NCBI RefSeq assembly: GCF_007971025.1
Contig: NZ_CP042436.1
Span: forward strand, 3,658,001-3,722,000
Source of the DNA: Mucilaginibacter ginsenosidivorans
Lineage (GTDB): Bacteria; Bacteroidota; Bacteroidia; Sphingobacteriales; Sphingobacteriaceae
DNA length: 64,000 nt
Direction: 5' to 3'
In this document: positions 8,498 to 18,251 of the stretch, piece after piece
Layout of the letters: the number at the start of each line of letters is the position of its first letter
Numbering within the stretch: the first letter of the stretch is position 1
Notes under the pieces: model-generated
Told to the model about the DNA's origin: nothing
Databases searched by the model: none
What the model saw: only the letters and a program-made list of their open reading frames with translations
Program-made: the position numbers and the translations under genes

Positions 8498-10933
8498 ATG
8501 ATAAAAAACTATTTTAAGATCGCTCTAAGGAATATTCAGCGCAATAAACTTTATTCGCTGATCAATATTGCCGGACTTACCATCGGCCTTACAGCATGTT
8601 TGCTGGTAGCAACCGTGGTTTTAGACGATCTGTCGTATGATCACCAATGGCAGAAAGCCGACCGTATTTATCGCATTATTAGCATCGACAAAAGCAGCAA
8701 AAACGCTATTCAGCAATTTCCGCAAAGCTTTACCGGGCTGGGCCCATCTTTCAAAAGGAATTTCCCCGAAGTCGAAGAATATTGCCGGATGCATATAGCA
8801 AAACACCGCTTTAAAATGGGAGGTAATAAAGATGGGGTCGAAATGCATATTATATCGGCCGAACCATCGGTGTGGAAGGTGTTAAATTTTGATGTAACGG
8901 GGGGGAATCCCCGGGCTTTTACAAAGGGCTACATCAATATGGTCATCACCGAAAAGATAAAAAAACAATATTTTTCCAACGCCGATCCCGTAGGCAAGGT
9001 GATTACTGATCTGCCTGAATTTGGTAAGCCGGTTAGTTATTTGATAACAGGGGTTATAAAAGATATTCCGGCGAACTCCACGCTGCGTTCAGACATCCTT
9101 ACGATTAACGAAATGCGGCCGGACGATGATATTTTGCATCCAGAAGGTTACGGTACTTTTTCGGAACAATATTTATTGCTCAAACATGGTGCATCGGCAA
9201 AAGCATTGGAAGCCAAGACCAATAAATGGTTTGCGGGCTATGTTACCAATAAGGAGATGCATTATTCATTCACCTTTCAGCCGATAAGGGATATCTATCT
9301 TAGATCGACTGACCTTTCTGGCAACAGTGAGATTCGTGGCGATATTAAAAACGTATATATCTTTTCAGGCGTGGCGATATTCCTGCTGTTGATAGCCTGT
9401 ATCAACTTTGTGAACCTGACGACCGCACGCGCGCTGAAACGCGTCCGCGAAGCTGGCATACGAAAGGTGTTGGGTGCCGATAGGCGCGAACTGATAGCGC
9501 AATTTCTTTTCGAGTCGTTATTGTTTTTTTGTATCTCATTTGCCGCGGGGATGTTTTTTTATGTGGTGTTTTTGAGGTCGGTGGAAGCCTATCTTGGTCA
9601 CCCGCTTACTATTACGCTGCAAGCCAATATTTTACTTTTTAGCATCACCTGCGGTGCCATGCTTATTGTAAGTGTCCTTACGGGCATTTATCCCGCTTTA
9701 CTGGTTTCGGCGCAGAACCCGGTTTCGACATTAAAAGGAAAGATAAACGAGTATATCGGAAGCAATTTTCTCCGGAAAACACTGGTGGTCACTCAATTTG
9801 CCATTTCTGTGGCGGTGCTTACGGTAACCATTATTGTACAAAAGCAACTGCACTTTATAAACAATAAGGATCTGGGATACGATAAGAATAATTTACTTCA
9901 TTTTACCAACATCAGCTGGGACGGTAAGGGAGATGCTTTTAAGCACGAGGTATTGACCATTCCGGGTATCGAAAATGCAAGTATAGCTACCTGGTACCCC
10001 GAAAGCGGCGGTGGCGGATACATGACGCTCAGCGCGGATGACCCAGCCCAGAAAGGTAACAAATTGAAGGTTTGGTACATAAATGGTGATTTTGATTTTG
10101 TGCGGACTATGAAATTTCGCCTTGTAAAAGGTCGTCTGCTCGACCCGAAATTTAGCAGGGATGCCATAAACGCCGACTCGTTGATGATGCAGGGCGGAAA
10201 TAAACTTGATTCGGCCAGGAACGGACAATCTATGCTGATATCAGCTTTTACAGCAAAAATGTTTTCTGTTAAGAGCCTTGGGGAATCTGTTAAAGGTGCA
10301 ACCGGAATACCAGTAGGTATTGTTAATAATTTCAACAACGAGTCGTTAAAAGAGGACATGAAGCCCGTGTTCATCAGCGCGTCAAAAAACATGCGCTATG
10401 GATGCATGCTGATGCGGATTCAGCCCGGGTCGGAAAAAACTGTTCTAGCAAAACTATACAAGGTCTGGCAGCACTTCTTTCCGGATAAGGTATTTGAATA
10501 CGCCTGGTCGGACCAGGAACTTAGCAGGCAATACGCCGCTGAGCAAAAACTTCAACAGTTGTTTACCACATTCAGCTTCATGATACTAACGCTGGCTGCA
10601 TTAGGCCTATTTGGGCTGACAACATTTATTGCGGAGATAAGAGTAAAGGAAATAGGTATAAGAAAAGTATTAGGAGCTTCTGTATCAGCTATATCGATTA
10701 CATTATCTAAAGACTTTATTAAGCTGGTTTTAATCGCTATACTGGTAGCCTCACCAGTGGCCTGGTATTTTGCCAATAGATGGCTGGAAAATTATGCCTA
10801 TAAAATCACGCTGAACTGGTGGCTTTTTGCATTGTCCGGTTTGGGCGCAATTACTATAGCGATCATGACCATAAGTTATCAAACGATAAAGGCGGCTACT
10901 GCAAACCCGGTAAAGAGTTTGCGGAGCGAATAA
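8498..10933 (+). CDS. ABC transporter permease, FtsX/MacB type (permease 5)
   Basis: An 811-aa permease with a somewhat divergent first coupling loop (RVREAGIRKVLGA rather than RSKEVGIRK). In the second periplasmic domain the usual F-M-D-Q-D-F/Y before TM6 is replaced by WSDQELSRQY, and a longer insert including LDPKFSRDAINADSLMMQGG is present. The second coupling loop and the NPVKSLRSE tail are standard. It starts 44 bases after permease 4 and is followed after 69 bases by two secreted beta-solenoid proteins on the same strand, which are probably on the same transcript. Confidence 0.93.
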   Translation: MIKNYFKIALRNIQRNKLYSLINIAGLTIGLTACLLVATVVLDDLSYDHQWQKADRIYRIISIDKSSKNAIQQFPQSFTGLGPSFKRNFPEVEEYCRMHIAKHRFKMGGNKDGVEMHIISAEPSVWKVLNFDVTGGNPRAFTKGYINMVITEKIKKQYFSNADPVGKVITDLPEFGKPVSYLITGVIKDIPANSTLRSDILTINEMRPDDDILHPEGYGTFSEQYLLLKHGASAKALEAKTNKWFAGYVTNKEMHYSFTFQPIRDIYLRSTDLSGNSEIRGDIKNVYIFSGVAIFLLLIACINFVNLTTARALKRVREAGIRKVLGADRRELIAQFLFESLLFFCISFAAGMFFYVVFLRSVEAYLGHPLTITLQANILLFSITCGAMLIVSVLTGIYPALLVSAQNPVSTLKGKINEYIGSNFLRKTLVVTQFAISVAVLTVTIIVQKQLHFINNKDLGYDKNNLLHFTNISWDGKGDAFKHEVLTIPGIENASIATWYPESGGGGYMTLSADDPAQKGNKLKVWYINGDFDFVRTMKFRLVKGRLLDPKFSRDAINADSLMMQGGNKLDSARNGQSMLISAFTAKMFSVKSLGESVKGATGIPVGIVNNFNNESLKEDMKPVFISASKNMRYGCMLMRIQPGSEKTVLAKLYKVWQHFFPDKVFEYAWSDQELSRQYAAEQKLQQLFTTFSFMILTLAALGLFGLTTFIAEIRVKEIGIRKVLGASVSAISITLSKDFIKLVLIAILVASPVAWYFANRWLENYAYKITLNWWLFALSGLGAITIAIMTISYQTIKAATANPVKSLRSE

Positions 10934-11002
10934 AATAAATATAATGCCGTGCAACGTATTTGGAAAAACAGCTGTCTGATAGATATAAACAACTCAAAAG
11001 CA

Positions 11003-12031
11003 ATGAAAACCTTTTTAACATTATTTATCGTAGCCTGCCAAACCACATTTGCTTTGGCGCAGGACGACAGAACCCCATACCTGACCAAATCTCTGGCCAA
11101 CGATGCAATCAGCAACGTTGTGGTAAGTACCTCGGCAGGTGGTATACAGGTAAGCGGCAGAACAGGCGAAGCCCCACGTATCGAAGTTTATATCAGGGGT
11201 AACAACAATCGCGAACTCTCAAAAGCCGAAATTGAAAAGAAATTGGCAGAAGATTATGAGATGAACATTGACGTAAACGGTCATGAACTGAGGGCCATTG
11301 TTAAAACAAGGCACGATTTTCATAATTGGAACAATGGCATGAGCATTTCATTCAAGATATACGTGCCGCAAAACGTTTCAACCGATCTGCAAACCAGCGG
11401 TGGCGGGATAAGCCTCGACTATCTGAAAGGGAATGAAACCTTCAAAACGAGCGGTGGTGGTTTAAATATTGACCACCTGACCGGAGTGATACATGGCAGA
11501 ACGTCGGGCGGGGGCATCCGGGTTACTAATTCGGATAACGATATTGACCTTAACACCAGCGGCGGAGGCATAACTGCCAGGAACTGCAGTGGAAAAATAC
11601 GTTTGGTAACTTCGGGTGGCGGCCTCGAACTGGACGACCTGAGAGGAGATATTGATGCGCACACCAGCGGCGGCGGCATCAGGGGCGGCAACATCCGGGG
11701 TGAATTAGTTACCGGCACGAGCGGTGGCGGTATTGAACTCAGGAATATGGACTGCAGCCTGGAGGCTAATACCAGCGGCGGCAGTTTATCGGCCGAGATG
11801 AAACATGTAGGCAAATACCTTCGGCTAAGCAGTAGCGCCGGTAATGTAGAAGTGGAGCTGCCGGCAAAACAGGGTCTCGATCTTAACTTACGCGGCGACA
11901 GGGTAGAACAAATCCAGTTTAGCGGGTTTAAAGGCGATTGGGATAAAGAACACGTACGTGGCAAGGTTAACGGCGGTGGTTCCCCTGTCGATGTTTCGGC
12001 AAACGGGAATGTAAGTGTGCGTTTCAACTAA
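11003..12031 (+). CDS. Secreted DUF4097-like beta-solenoid protein with TSGGG repeats
   Basis: The 342-aa product begins with an export signal (MKTFLTLFIVACQTTFALA), which is why this ATG was chosen over an in-frame ATG at 10949 that would add 18 residues before the signal. After a short N-terminal region the protein is built of units of about 18-20 residues, each starting with TSGGG and then I or L: seven TSGGG copies and a final TSGGS. Such evenly spaced T-S-G-G turns indicate a right-handed beta-solenoid, as in DUF4097/adhesin-head-like proteins. The location is periplasmic or surface; function is unknown. It lies between permeases 5 and 6, next to a paralogue at 12065, and may be an accessory or reporter of envelope state for the transporters. 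That link rests only on position. Confidence 0.82.
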   Translation: MKTFLTLFIVACQTTFALAQDDRTPYLTKSLANDAISNVVVSTSAGGIQVSGRTGEAPRIEVYIRGNNNRELSKAEIEKKLAEDYEMNIDVNGHELRAIVKTRHDFHNWNNGMSISFKIYVPQNVSTDLQTSGGGISLDYLKGNETFKTSGGGLNIDHLTGVIHGRTSGGGIRVTNSDNDIDLNTSGGGITARNCSGKIRLVTSGGGLELDDLRGDIDAHTSGGGIRGGNIRGELVTGTSGGGIELRNMDCSLEANTSGGSLSAEMKHVGKYLRLSSSAGNVEVELPAKQGLDLNLRGDRVEQIQFSGFKGDWDKEHVRGKVNGGGSPVDVSANGNVSVRFN

Positions 12032-12064
12032 CAGATCAGTAAATCAACAATAAACCATAAGACC

Positions 12065-13102
12065 ATGAAAAAATATTTAATTCTCTTCATAGCAGCCTGC
12101 CAGGGTTTGTCCACCTTAGCGCAGGATAACAAAACCCCTTATATAACCAAATCGCTCACCAATGCGGGCATCAAAAATGTATATGTTTCCACATCGGGCG
12201 GCAGCATCACGGTAAGCGGCGCTCCAGGTGAAGAACCGAGGATCGAGGTTTACGTTTCGGGCAACAACGGCCTGTCTAACTTGTCGAAAGACGAGATAAA
12301 AAAACGCCTTGAGGAAAACTATACACTTGATATAACTACAAGCGGCGGCGAATTAAAAGCGGTAGCAAAAAACAAGCACGATCATAACTGGGATTGGCGC
12401 AGATCGTTAAACATCGGTTTTAAAGTATATGTGCCTCAAAATGTAGCTACCAAGCTGGAGACCAGCGGCGGCAGTATTCACCTCGATAATCTCAGCGGCC
12501 AGGAAGTATTTGAGACAAGCGGGGGCAGCCTGCATATTGATAAACTGACAGGCAATATCCGTGGGCGTACCTCGGGCGGCAGCATCACGCTTATGAACTC
12601 AAAAGACAATATCGACCTCGAAACAAGTGGCGGCAGCATAAGAGCCAGTAATTGTTCGGGCAACATCCATTTGGAAACATCTGGCGGCTCTATCCGTCTT
12701 GAGGATTTGAATGGCAAGATCGGCGCTGAAACCAGTGGCGGCAGCGTTGCAGCTAACAATATTAAAGGCGAGCTGAAAACCGGCACATCAGGTGGCAGCA
12801 TTAACCTTACCGGCCTGGCCTGTAGCCTGGATACTTATACCAGTGGCGGCAGTATCCATGCGCAATTGAAGGAAGCCTCAAAATTTGTGAAGATAGATGC
12901 CAGCGGTGGCCATGTAGACCTGGAGCTACCATCAAAACAAGGTTTTGACCTTAACCTGCGTGCCGATAAGGTAACAGCGGAACTTGGCGGGGGCAGTTTC
13001 AATGGAACAAAAGAAAAGGACAGAGTAGAAGGTAAATTAAACGGCGGTGGTATCTCGGTAGATGTAAATGGCAGCAACCGTGTTAACCTGACCTTGAACT
13101 AA
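12065..13102 (+). CDS. Secreted DUF4097-like beta-solenoid protein with TSGGS repeats
   Basis: A 345-aa paralogue of the preceding protein, 33 bases downstream. The signal peptide is MKKYLILFIAACQGLSTLA, followed by QDNKTPYITKSL, matching QDDRTPYLTKSL in the neighbour. The solenoid repeats here are almost all TSGGS (at least nine copies), with one TSGGE and a final ASGGH, while the neighbour uses TSGGG. The two copies have therefore each become internally uniform after duplication. A strong hairpin with a T-run follows at 13127-13167, so it probably closes the transcript that began at module A. Function is unknown; an envelope-exposed structural or adhesin-like role is plausible. Confidence 0.82.
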   Translation: MKKYLILFIAACQGLSTLAQDNKTPYITKSLTNAGIKNVYVSTSGGSITVSGAPGEEPRIEVYVSGNNGLSNLSKDEIKKRLEENYTLDITTSGGELKAVAKNKHDHNWDWRRSLNIGFKVYVPQNVATKLETSGGSIHLDNLSGQEVFETSGGSLHIDKLTGNIRGRTSGGSITLMNSKDNIDLETSGGSIRASNCSGNIHLETSGGSIRLEDLNGKIGAETSGGSVAANNIKGELKTGTSGGSINLTGLACSLDTYTSGGSIHAQLKEASKFVKIDASGGHVDLELPSKQGFDLNLRADKVTAELGGGSFNGTKEKDRVEGKLNGGGISVDVNGSNRVNLTLN

Positions 13103-13126
13103 TATTATTTAAAAATATTGATTACC

Positions 13127-13167
13127 AAGGATCAGCTTTATTATTTTTATAGTAAAGCTGATCTTTT
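13127..13167 (+). terminator. Intrinsic terminator after the DUF4097-like pair
   Basis: GATCAGCTTTA (13130-13140) pairs perfectly with TAAAGCTGATC (13153-13163). The stem is extended by AAG/TTT (one G-U pair) and followed by TTTT. The loop is 12 bases and AT-rich. It lies 25 bases after the stop codon and separates the upstream transcript from permease 6. Confidence 0.82.
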
Positions 13168-13218
13168 AATGTAGGGCCAACAACAAACGAATCAATCATT
13201 GAATTTATACCCTGACTT

Positions 13219-15588
13219 ATGATAAGAAACTATATCAAAACAGCATGGCGAAACATTAAAAAACATGCCGGTTTTTCTCTGATCAACGCCGGCGGGCTGA
13301 CTTTGGGGATCGCAAGCTGCCTGCTATTGCTGCTATACGTTTCCTACCATTTGAATTTTGATCACCAGTTCAAAAACCTCGACAATATTTACCTGGTCGA
13401 AAACAACCAGCCGGGTGATGGCAAGATTTATACTTTTGCTGCCACGCCAAAACAAGCTGCTTTCTCAATAAAGGAAGAAATTCCCGGCGTGGTACAAACC
13501 GCAAGGGTAATAAGTTACAATGCCGACGGGTTGCTTACTTATAACAACAATAGCTTTAAAAAAGCGGGACTGTTTGCCGACCCTGCCTATGTGTCGATAC
13601 TTTCTTATCATTTTTTAGAAGGGTCCGCAGCATCAGCATTAACAAAACCAAATTCAATTATAATTACAAAAGACCTTGCTCATACCTTGTTCAGTGACGG
13701 GGAAGCGATGGGGAAGATCCTGACACGCAATAATAAATCGCCGTTGATGGTTACAGGGGTAATTGATAATGTGCCTGCCAATGCAACATTCCAGTTTGAT
13801 TTCATAATACCCTGGACACTATTTGAGGCCGAGAACCCGTGGACAAAGGATGCCGGGTGGGGCAGCAACTATGCTCGCACATTTGTGCAACTAAAAGATG
13901 CCGCATCGCTTGCCCAGGCAAACCGGGTAATGAAGGGAATGGTAGAGCGCCATGATAAGAACGACAAAAACGAATTGTTTCTTTTTCCGTTCGCCAAAGT
14001 TCACCTTTACTCAACATTTGAAAATGGAAAATCTGTAGGCGGAATGATAAGCCAGGTGCATTTGTTTGAAATACTTGCCTTGTGTATTTTGCTGGTAGCA
14101 TGCGTCAATTTCATGAACCTTTCCACCGCACGATCTGAAGAAAGAGCTAAAGAAGTAGGCATCCGCAAAGCCATAGGATCCAGCCGGAAACTGATCATCA
14201 GCCAGTTCATCACCGAATCCATGATATTATCATTTTTGTCGACGATAGTGGCTGTTGCTGTTATGATATTGGTTATACCACCATTCAACAATTACTTTAA
14301 TATCAAAATGTCGTTCCCTTACAGCGACTGGACCGCATGGGTATTCATAATCGGCCTGGCAGCCGTTGCGGGGTTTGTGTCAGGGAGTTATCCTGCGTTC
14401 TATTTGTCGTCTTTTCAGCCCATCAAGGTGCTTAAGGGGATGTTCAAAGGCGGCAAGGGGGCGCTTTCGGTACGTAAAGTTTTGGTGGTACTGCAATTTG
14501 GCCTGGCTGTTTTCCTGATCACCGCGACCATATGCATATACAGGCAGATACGGTATATACAGGATAAACCGATAGGGTTTGATAAAAATAACATGGTCGA
14601 GATTTCTACTGAAGGTAATCTTGATAAAAAATCGGATGTATTTATCGACGAGTTGAAGCGAAAGGGTGCTATAACAAGTGGCACGCAGCTTTCGATGAGC
14701 ATTTCTGAAACCGGCAATAATACCTGGGGAGTGGAATGGCAGGGTAAACAACCCGATCAAAAAATACTTTTCGAGATACTGAACACCGGTTTTGACTTTA
14801 CAAAAACTACAGGTGTTAAACTGCTTGCCGGTCGCGAGTTCACGAACGGATATTCCGCCGATACCGCAGGTACAACGATGATGATCAATGAAACCACCGC
14901 TAAGCTGATGAACCTGAAGCAGACGGTTGGCGCTGAGATAAAGTGGGGCGGAAGGCCATACACCATTATCGGTGTTTATAAAGATTTTGTGCGCGGCTCA
15001 CCTTATCAAAAGGTTCCGCCGATGATCAGCACATTTGTCGGTAATGGTTCCGACGAAATAGATTTAAGGCTAAATCCGGAAAAAAGCATTACTGCATGTG
15101 TGGACGAGATCAACAGGACATTGAAAGAGATCAACCCGGCATACCCTCCTGTTATTAATTTTGTTGACAGCGACTTTGCCAAAAAATTTGAGAACGAGAA
15201 GGTATTGGCGATGCTGGCTAACCTTTTTGGCGGACTCGCTATTGTGATCTCCTGCCTTGGCTTGTTTGGATTAGCGGCCTATGCCGCAGAACAGCGCACC
15301 AAAGAGATAGGTGTGCGCAAAGTGCTGGGGGCCAGTGTAAGCAACCTTGCAGCTTTGTTATCGAAGGACTTCCTGGTACTGGTAAGCATAGCTATCGTTT
15401 TGGCTGTACCGGTATCAATCTGGTCGTTAAGTAAATGGCTCAACAATTATGAATACCATGTTGCCTTAAGCTGGTGGATAATAGCACTTGCCGGTTTGAT
15501 AACGATAGTTGTTGCGTTGCTTACAGTAAGTTTCCAGGCTGTAAAGGCCGCTTTGGCCAACCCGGTGAAGAGCCTGAGAAGCGAGTGA
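13219..15588 (+). CDS. ABC transporter permease, FtsX/MacB type (permease 6)
   Basis: A 789-aa permease that begins after a terminator, so it needs its own promoter; the 50 bases between terminator and ATG contain no regulatory module and no clear -7 box. It forms a subgroup with the proteins at 15657-18023 and 41212-43572. All three have an A-T-P motif in the first core domain (here FAATPKQAA), a W-G-containing stretch (AGWGSNYARTFVQL), and an atypical V-Y-K-D-F-V-R-G-S-P-Y segment in the second core domain. Coupling loops are RAKEVGIRKAIGS and RTKEIGVRKVLGA. The tail is NPVKSLRSE. Confidence 0.93.
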   Translation: MIRNYIKTAWRNIKKHAGFSLINAGGLTLGIASCLLLLLYVSYHLNFDHQFKNLDNIYLVENNQPGDGKIYTFAATPKQAAFSIKEEIPGVVQTARVISYNADGLLTYNNNSFKKAGLFADPAYVSILSYHFLEGSAASALTKPNSIIITKDLAHTLFSDGEAMGKILTRNNKSPLMVTGVIDNVPANATFQFDFIIPWTLFEAENPWTKDAGWGSNYARTFVQLKDAASLAQANRVMKGMVERHDKNDKNELFLFPFAKVHLYSTFENGKSVGGMISQVHLFEILALCILLVACVNFMNLSTARSEERAKEVGIRKAIGSSRKLIISQFITESMILSFLSTIVAVAVMILVIPPFNNYFNIKMSFPYSDWTAWVFIIGLAAVAGFVSGSYPAFYLSSFQPIKVLKGMFKGGKGALSVRKVLVVLQFGLAVFLITATICIYRQIRYIQDKPIGFDKNNMVEISTEGNLDKKSDVFIDELKRKGAITSGTQLSMSISETGNNTWGVEWQGKQPDQKILFEILNTGFDFTKTTGVKLLAGREFTNGYSADTAGTTMMINETTAKLMNLKQTVGAEIKWGGRPYTIIGVYKDFVRGSPYQKVPPMISTFVGNGSDEIDLRLNPEKSITACVDEINRTLKEINPAYPPVINFVDSDFAKKFENEKVLAMLANLFGGLAIVISCLGLFGLAAYAAEQRTKEIGVRKVLGASVSNLAALLSKDFLVLVSIAIVLAVPVSIWSLSKWLNNYEYHVALSWWIIALAGLITIVVALLTVSFQAVKAALANPVKSLRSE

Positions 15589-15656
15589 TTTTTTAACCAG
15601 TGTTTGGCGATGGGTGGGTGATGCCCATTTATATATAAATTAAAAAGTATAACCTG

Positions 15657-18023
15657 ATGATCAAGAATTATTTCAAAGTTGCGTGGCGCAATCTCCGGAA
15701 AAATAGTCTTTACAGCCTGATCAATATTGGCGGGCTTACTATTGGTATGGCTGTCAGCTTTATGCTGCTGATATATGTTTATAACGAGTTTAGCTTTGAT
15801 AAATTCAATCAAAACACCGACAGGTTGTACCGTGTGTTGCGCAACCAGCCAAGCAATGGGGAATTGATGACTAATTCCGCAACGCCGATACCGCTGGCGC
15901 CCGCTATGATCAAAGACTACCCGGAATTTGACAAAGTGGCTCGCACCAACTGGCCATACGATATACTGGTAAATTATAAAAATAAGGCCCTTAAACTTAA
16001 CACCATGGCGGCCGATCCGGCTATACTGGATATGTTTACCTTCGAGTTTGTGCATGGGGATAAGAAAACGGCCTTGTCGGATCTGTCGTCCATTGTACTG
16101 ACGGAATCGGCAGCGAGATCGGTGTTTGGCGATGCCAACCCAATTGGACAAACCATCAAATTAAATAACCAGTATTTGCTAAAAGTGAGCGCAGTTATCC
16201 GGGACAACCCGGTTAACTCTTCTTTTAATTTCGCGGCGCTGATCTCCTGGGATCAGCTTGCTGCCGAACAAACCTGGTTAAAAACATCGAGCTGGGGCAA
16301 TTATTCGTTCATGACCTATGCAATGCTGAAACCCAATGCTTCACTTGCGGCTGTCAACGCAAAATTGAAAAACATCGTAGCCAAACATGATCCGAATAAT
16401 AAAGAGAATACGATCTTCCTTTCATCTTTTGCAAAGTTTCACCTGTATAGCGATTTCAAAAATGGTGTTGCGGTAGGCGGTGAAATAGAACATGTCCGGT
16501 TGTTTCTTTTCCTGGCTTTAGGCATTTTACTGATAGCCTGTATAAACTTCATGAACCTTTCAACCGCGCGTTCTGAACGGCGTGCAAGGGAAGTGGGCAT
16601 TCGTAAGGCTATCGGTGCCCGGCGTAGTGGTTTGGTGATGCAATTTATGGGCGAATCGCTCCTGATGGCTTTTATATCGTTTGTGTTTTCGGTGATATTA
16701 ATATACCTGCTTATAGACAAGTTTGCTACCATAATTAATACCAAATTAGCAGTTCCATACAGTAATCCTTATACATGGCTGGCGGCTTTGGGAGTTATAT
16801 TGGTAACAGGTGTTATCGCCGGAAGCTACCCTGCGCTGTTCCTATCCTCGTTCAAACCTGTTAAAGTGTTAAAAGGGCAACTGGTATCGGTAAAATCGAC
16901 CGTTAATCCGCGGAAAGTGCTGGTAATATTACAGTTCTCTTTCGCAACGTTCCTTATCTTATCAAGTATATTCATTTACAAGCAGATCATCTATATCAAA
17001 AACCGCCCGGTGGGATATGACCAGCGTGGACTTGTTGAGCTGCCCGATGAAGGCAATATGGACAAACAGTTTGAGAGTTTCCGCAGGGATCTCATAAGCG
17101 CTGGCGCGGTTACCGATGCGGCCCTGACAGGTAACAGCATCTCCAATAACAACAGCAGTTCATGGGGAATTACATGGGCAAAACAATTGCCTGGCGAGGA
17201 TAAATTGCCGATAGACCAGATAGCGGTAACCTATCATTTTATTAGTACTTATGGCCTTAAGCTGGTAGAAGGGCGCGATTTTTCCGAGGCTTATCCTGCG
17301 GATTCAACCGCCATTATTATTAACCAGGCCGCTGTAAAGCTGATGCGTTTTAAAGAACCGCTTGGCCAGACGGTAAAATACCAGGGAAACAATTGCAGCG
17401 TGGTAGGCGTTGTCGAAAACTTTGTTTGGGGGTCTCCGCATGAACCTGTTAAACCCGCCATTATCGGGTTTATAAAAGGCTGGACTGGCAGTATCGGCCT
17501 GAGGTTAAATCCCGCGAAAACGGTAAGCGCCAGCATGGCCATTATCCAGGATATTTATAAAAAGTATAACCCCGAATATCCGTTCGAATATAAGTTCGTT
17601 GACGAAAAATTTGCGAATAAGTTCCGTACCGAAAAAATGCTGGGCACTATGGCGGTAGGTTTTACATGCCTCGCTATCATCATTTCGTGCCTCGGTTTGT
17701 TTGGGCTGGCTTCATTCTCTGCGGAACAACGCCGCAAGGAAATAGGTATACGAAAAGTATTGGGCGCCACCATCAGCAGTATATGGTACAGCTTGTCGCG
17801 CGAGTTCGTGGTTTTGGTATTGATAGCATTCCCGATAGGGGCCGTTTTCAGTTGGTACATGGTTGATAAATGGATGTCGGATTTCACTTACCACACATCG
17901 CTAAGCTGGTGGGTATTTGTGGCAACCATAATCGCCAGCCTTGTTATTTGCGTGGCGACAGTAAGCTGGCAGGCTATTAAAGCGGCATTGACGAACCCCG
18001 TGAAAAGTTTGAGAAGTGAGTGA
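15657..18023 (+). CDS. ABC transporter permease, FtsX/MacB type (permease 7)
   Basis: A 788-aa permease located 68 bases after permease 6 and its closest neighbour in sequence: NSATPIPLAPAM in the first core domain, SSWGNYSFMTYAML, and VVENFVWGSPHEPVKP in the second domain. Coupling loops are RAREVGIRKAIGA and RRKEIGIRKVLGA; the second has R-R-K where most have R-T-K or R-V-K. The tail is TNPVKSLRSE. The stop codon TGA is followed by an imperfect copy of the TGATTAGTTAAC repeat and then by regulatory module B, so this gene probably ends its transcript. Confidence 0.93.
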   Translation: MIKNYFKVAWRNLRKNSLYSLINIGGLTIGMAVSFMLLIYVYNEFSFDKFNQNTDRLYRVLRNQPSNGELMTNSATPIPLAPAMIKDYPEFDKVARTNWPYDILVNYKNKALKLNTMAADPAILDMFTFEFVHGDKKTALSDLSSIVLTESAARSVFGDANPIGQTIKLNNQYLLKVSAVIRDNPVNSSFNFAALISWDQLAAEQTWLKTSSWGNYSFMTYAMLKPNASLAAVNAKLKNIVAKHDPNNKENTIFLSSFAKFHLYSDFKNGVAVGGEIEHVRLFLFLALGILLIACINFMNLSTARSERRAREVGIRKAIGARRSGLVMQFMGESLLMAFISFVFSVILIYLLIDKFATIINTKLAVPYSNPYTWLAALGVILVTGVIAGSYPALFLSSFKPVKVLKGQLVSVKSTVNPRKVLVILQFSFATFLILSSIFIYKQIIYIKNRPVGYDQRGLVELPDEGNMDKQFESFRRDLISAGAVTDAALTGNSISNNNSSSWGITWAKQLPGEDKLPIDQIAVTYHFISTYGLKLVEGRDFSEAYPADSTAIIINQAAVKLMRFKEPLGQTVKYQGNNCSVVGVVENFVWGSPHEPVKPAIIGFIKGWTGSIGLRLNPAKTVSASMAIIQDIYKKYNPEYPFEYKFVDEKFANKFRTEKMLGTMAVGFTCLAIIISCLGLFGLASFSAEQRRKEIGIRKVLGATISSIWYSLSREFVVLVLIAFPIGAVFSWYMVDKWMSDFTYHTSLSWWVFVATIIASLVICVATVSWQAIKAALTNPVKSLRSE

Positions 18024-18034
18024 TTTGACAATTC

Positions 18035-18112
18035 GTGATTGGTTAGCTTGTGACTGATGGTTTGATCAGCGTGATAACATAATCACTGATTCACAAGTCT
18101 CTAATCACTATT
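18035..18112. repeat. Imperfect copy of the TGATTAGTTAAC intergenic inverted repeat
   Basis: The left arm region (GTGATTGGTTAGCTTGTGAC, from 18035) is partly complementary to the right region (TCACTGATTCACAAGTCTC, then TAATCAC). It is a degenerate relative of the perfect hairpin at 782-855 and again sits just after a permease stop codon. No T-run follows. Confidence 0.55.
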
Positions 18113-18120
18113 AACAATTT

Positions 18121-18228
18121 TGTATCGTCTCCGGGCATGCAGTGTTCTATTTACGAACACTTTCGTATATCTGCTATTTTCGTAAATAATTGATAATTAA
18201 TCTAATATGAATTTGGCACATTCTTGAA
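18121..18228 (+). promoter_or_regulatory. Regulatory module B: tandem sites plus TTTGGCA box
   Basis: Site I is TGTATCGTCTCCGGGCA (18121-18137) and site II is TGTTCTATTTACGAACA (18143-18159). Site II lies within a perfect 6-7-6 inverted repeat GTGTTC/GAACAC (18142-18160), and TACGAA-CACT-TTCGTA (18152-18167) is a second perfect inverted repeat. TTTGGCA is at 18212-18218, 91 bases after site I starts, and the permease ATG is 131 bases from site I. Confidence 0.7.
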
Positions 18229-18251
18229 TACAGAATTGTTAAAAAAGGCTC

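Noticed and set aside
10949..11002. Upstream in-frame ATG extending the first solenoid protein by 18 residues
   Set aside because: It would place a polar segment before the signal peptide; the internal ATG at 11003 gives a normal export signal matching the paralogue.
11419..12027. Long minus-strand open frame opposite the TSGGG protein
   Set aside because: It is a proline-rich reverse reading of the GGC/AGC repeats, without a signal, domain or promoter. The plus-strand gene has a signal peptide and a paralogue.
11390..12850. Regular short repeats that might suggest a CRISPR or satellite
   Set aside because: They are codons for TSGGG/TSGGS turns in two beta-solenoid proteins, with irregular DNA sequence and an intact reading frame.
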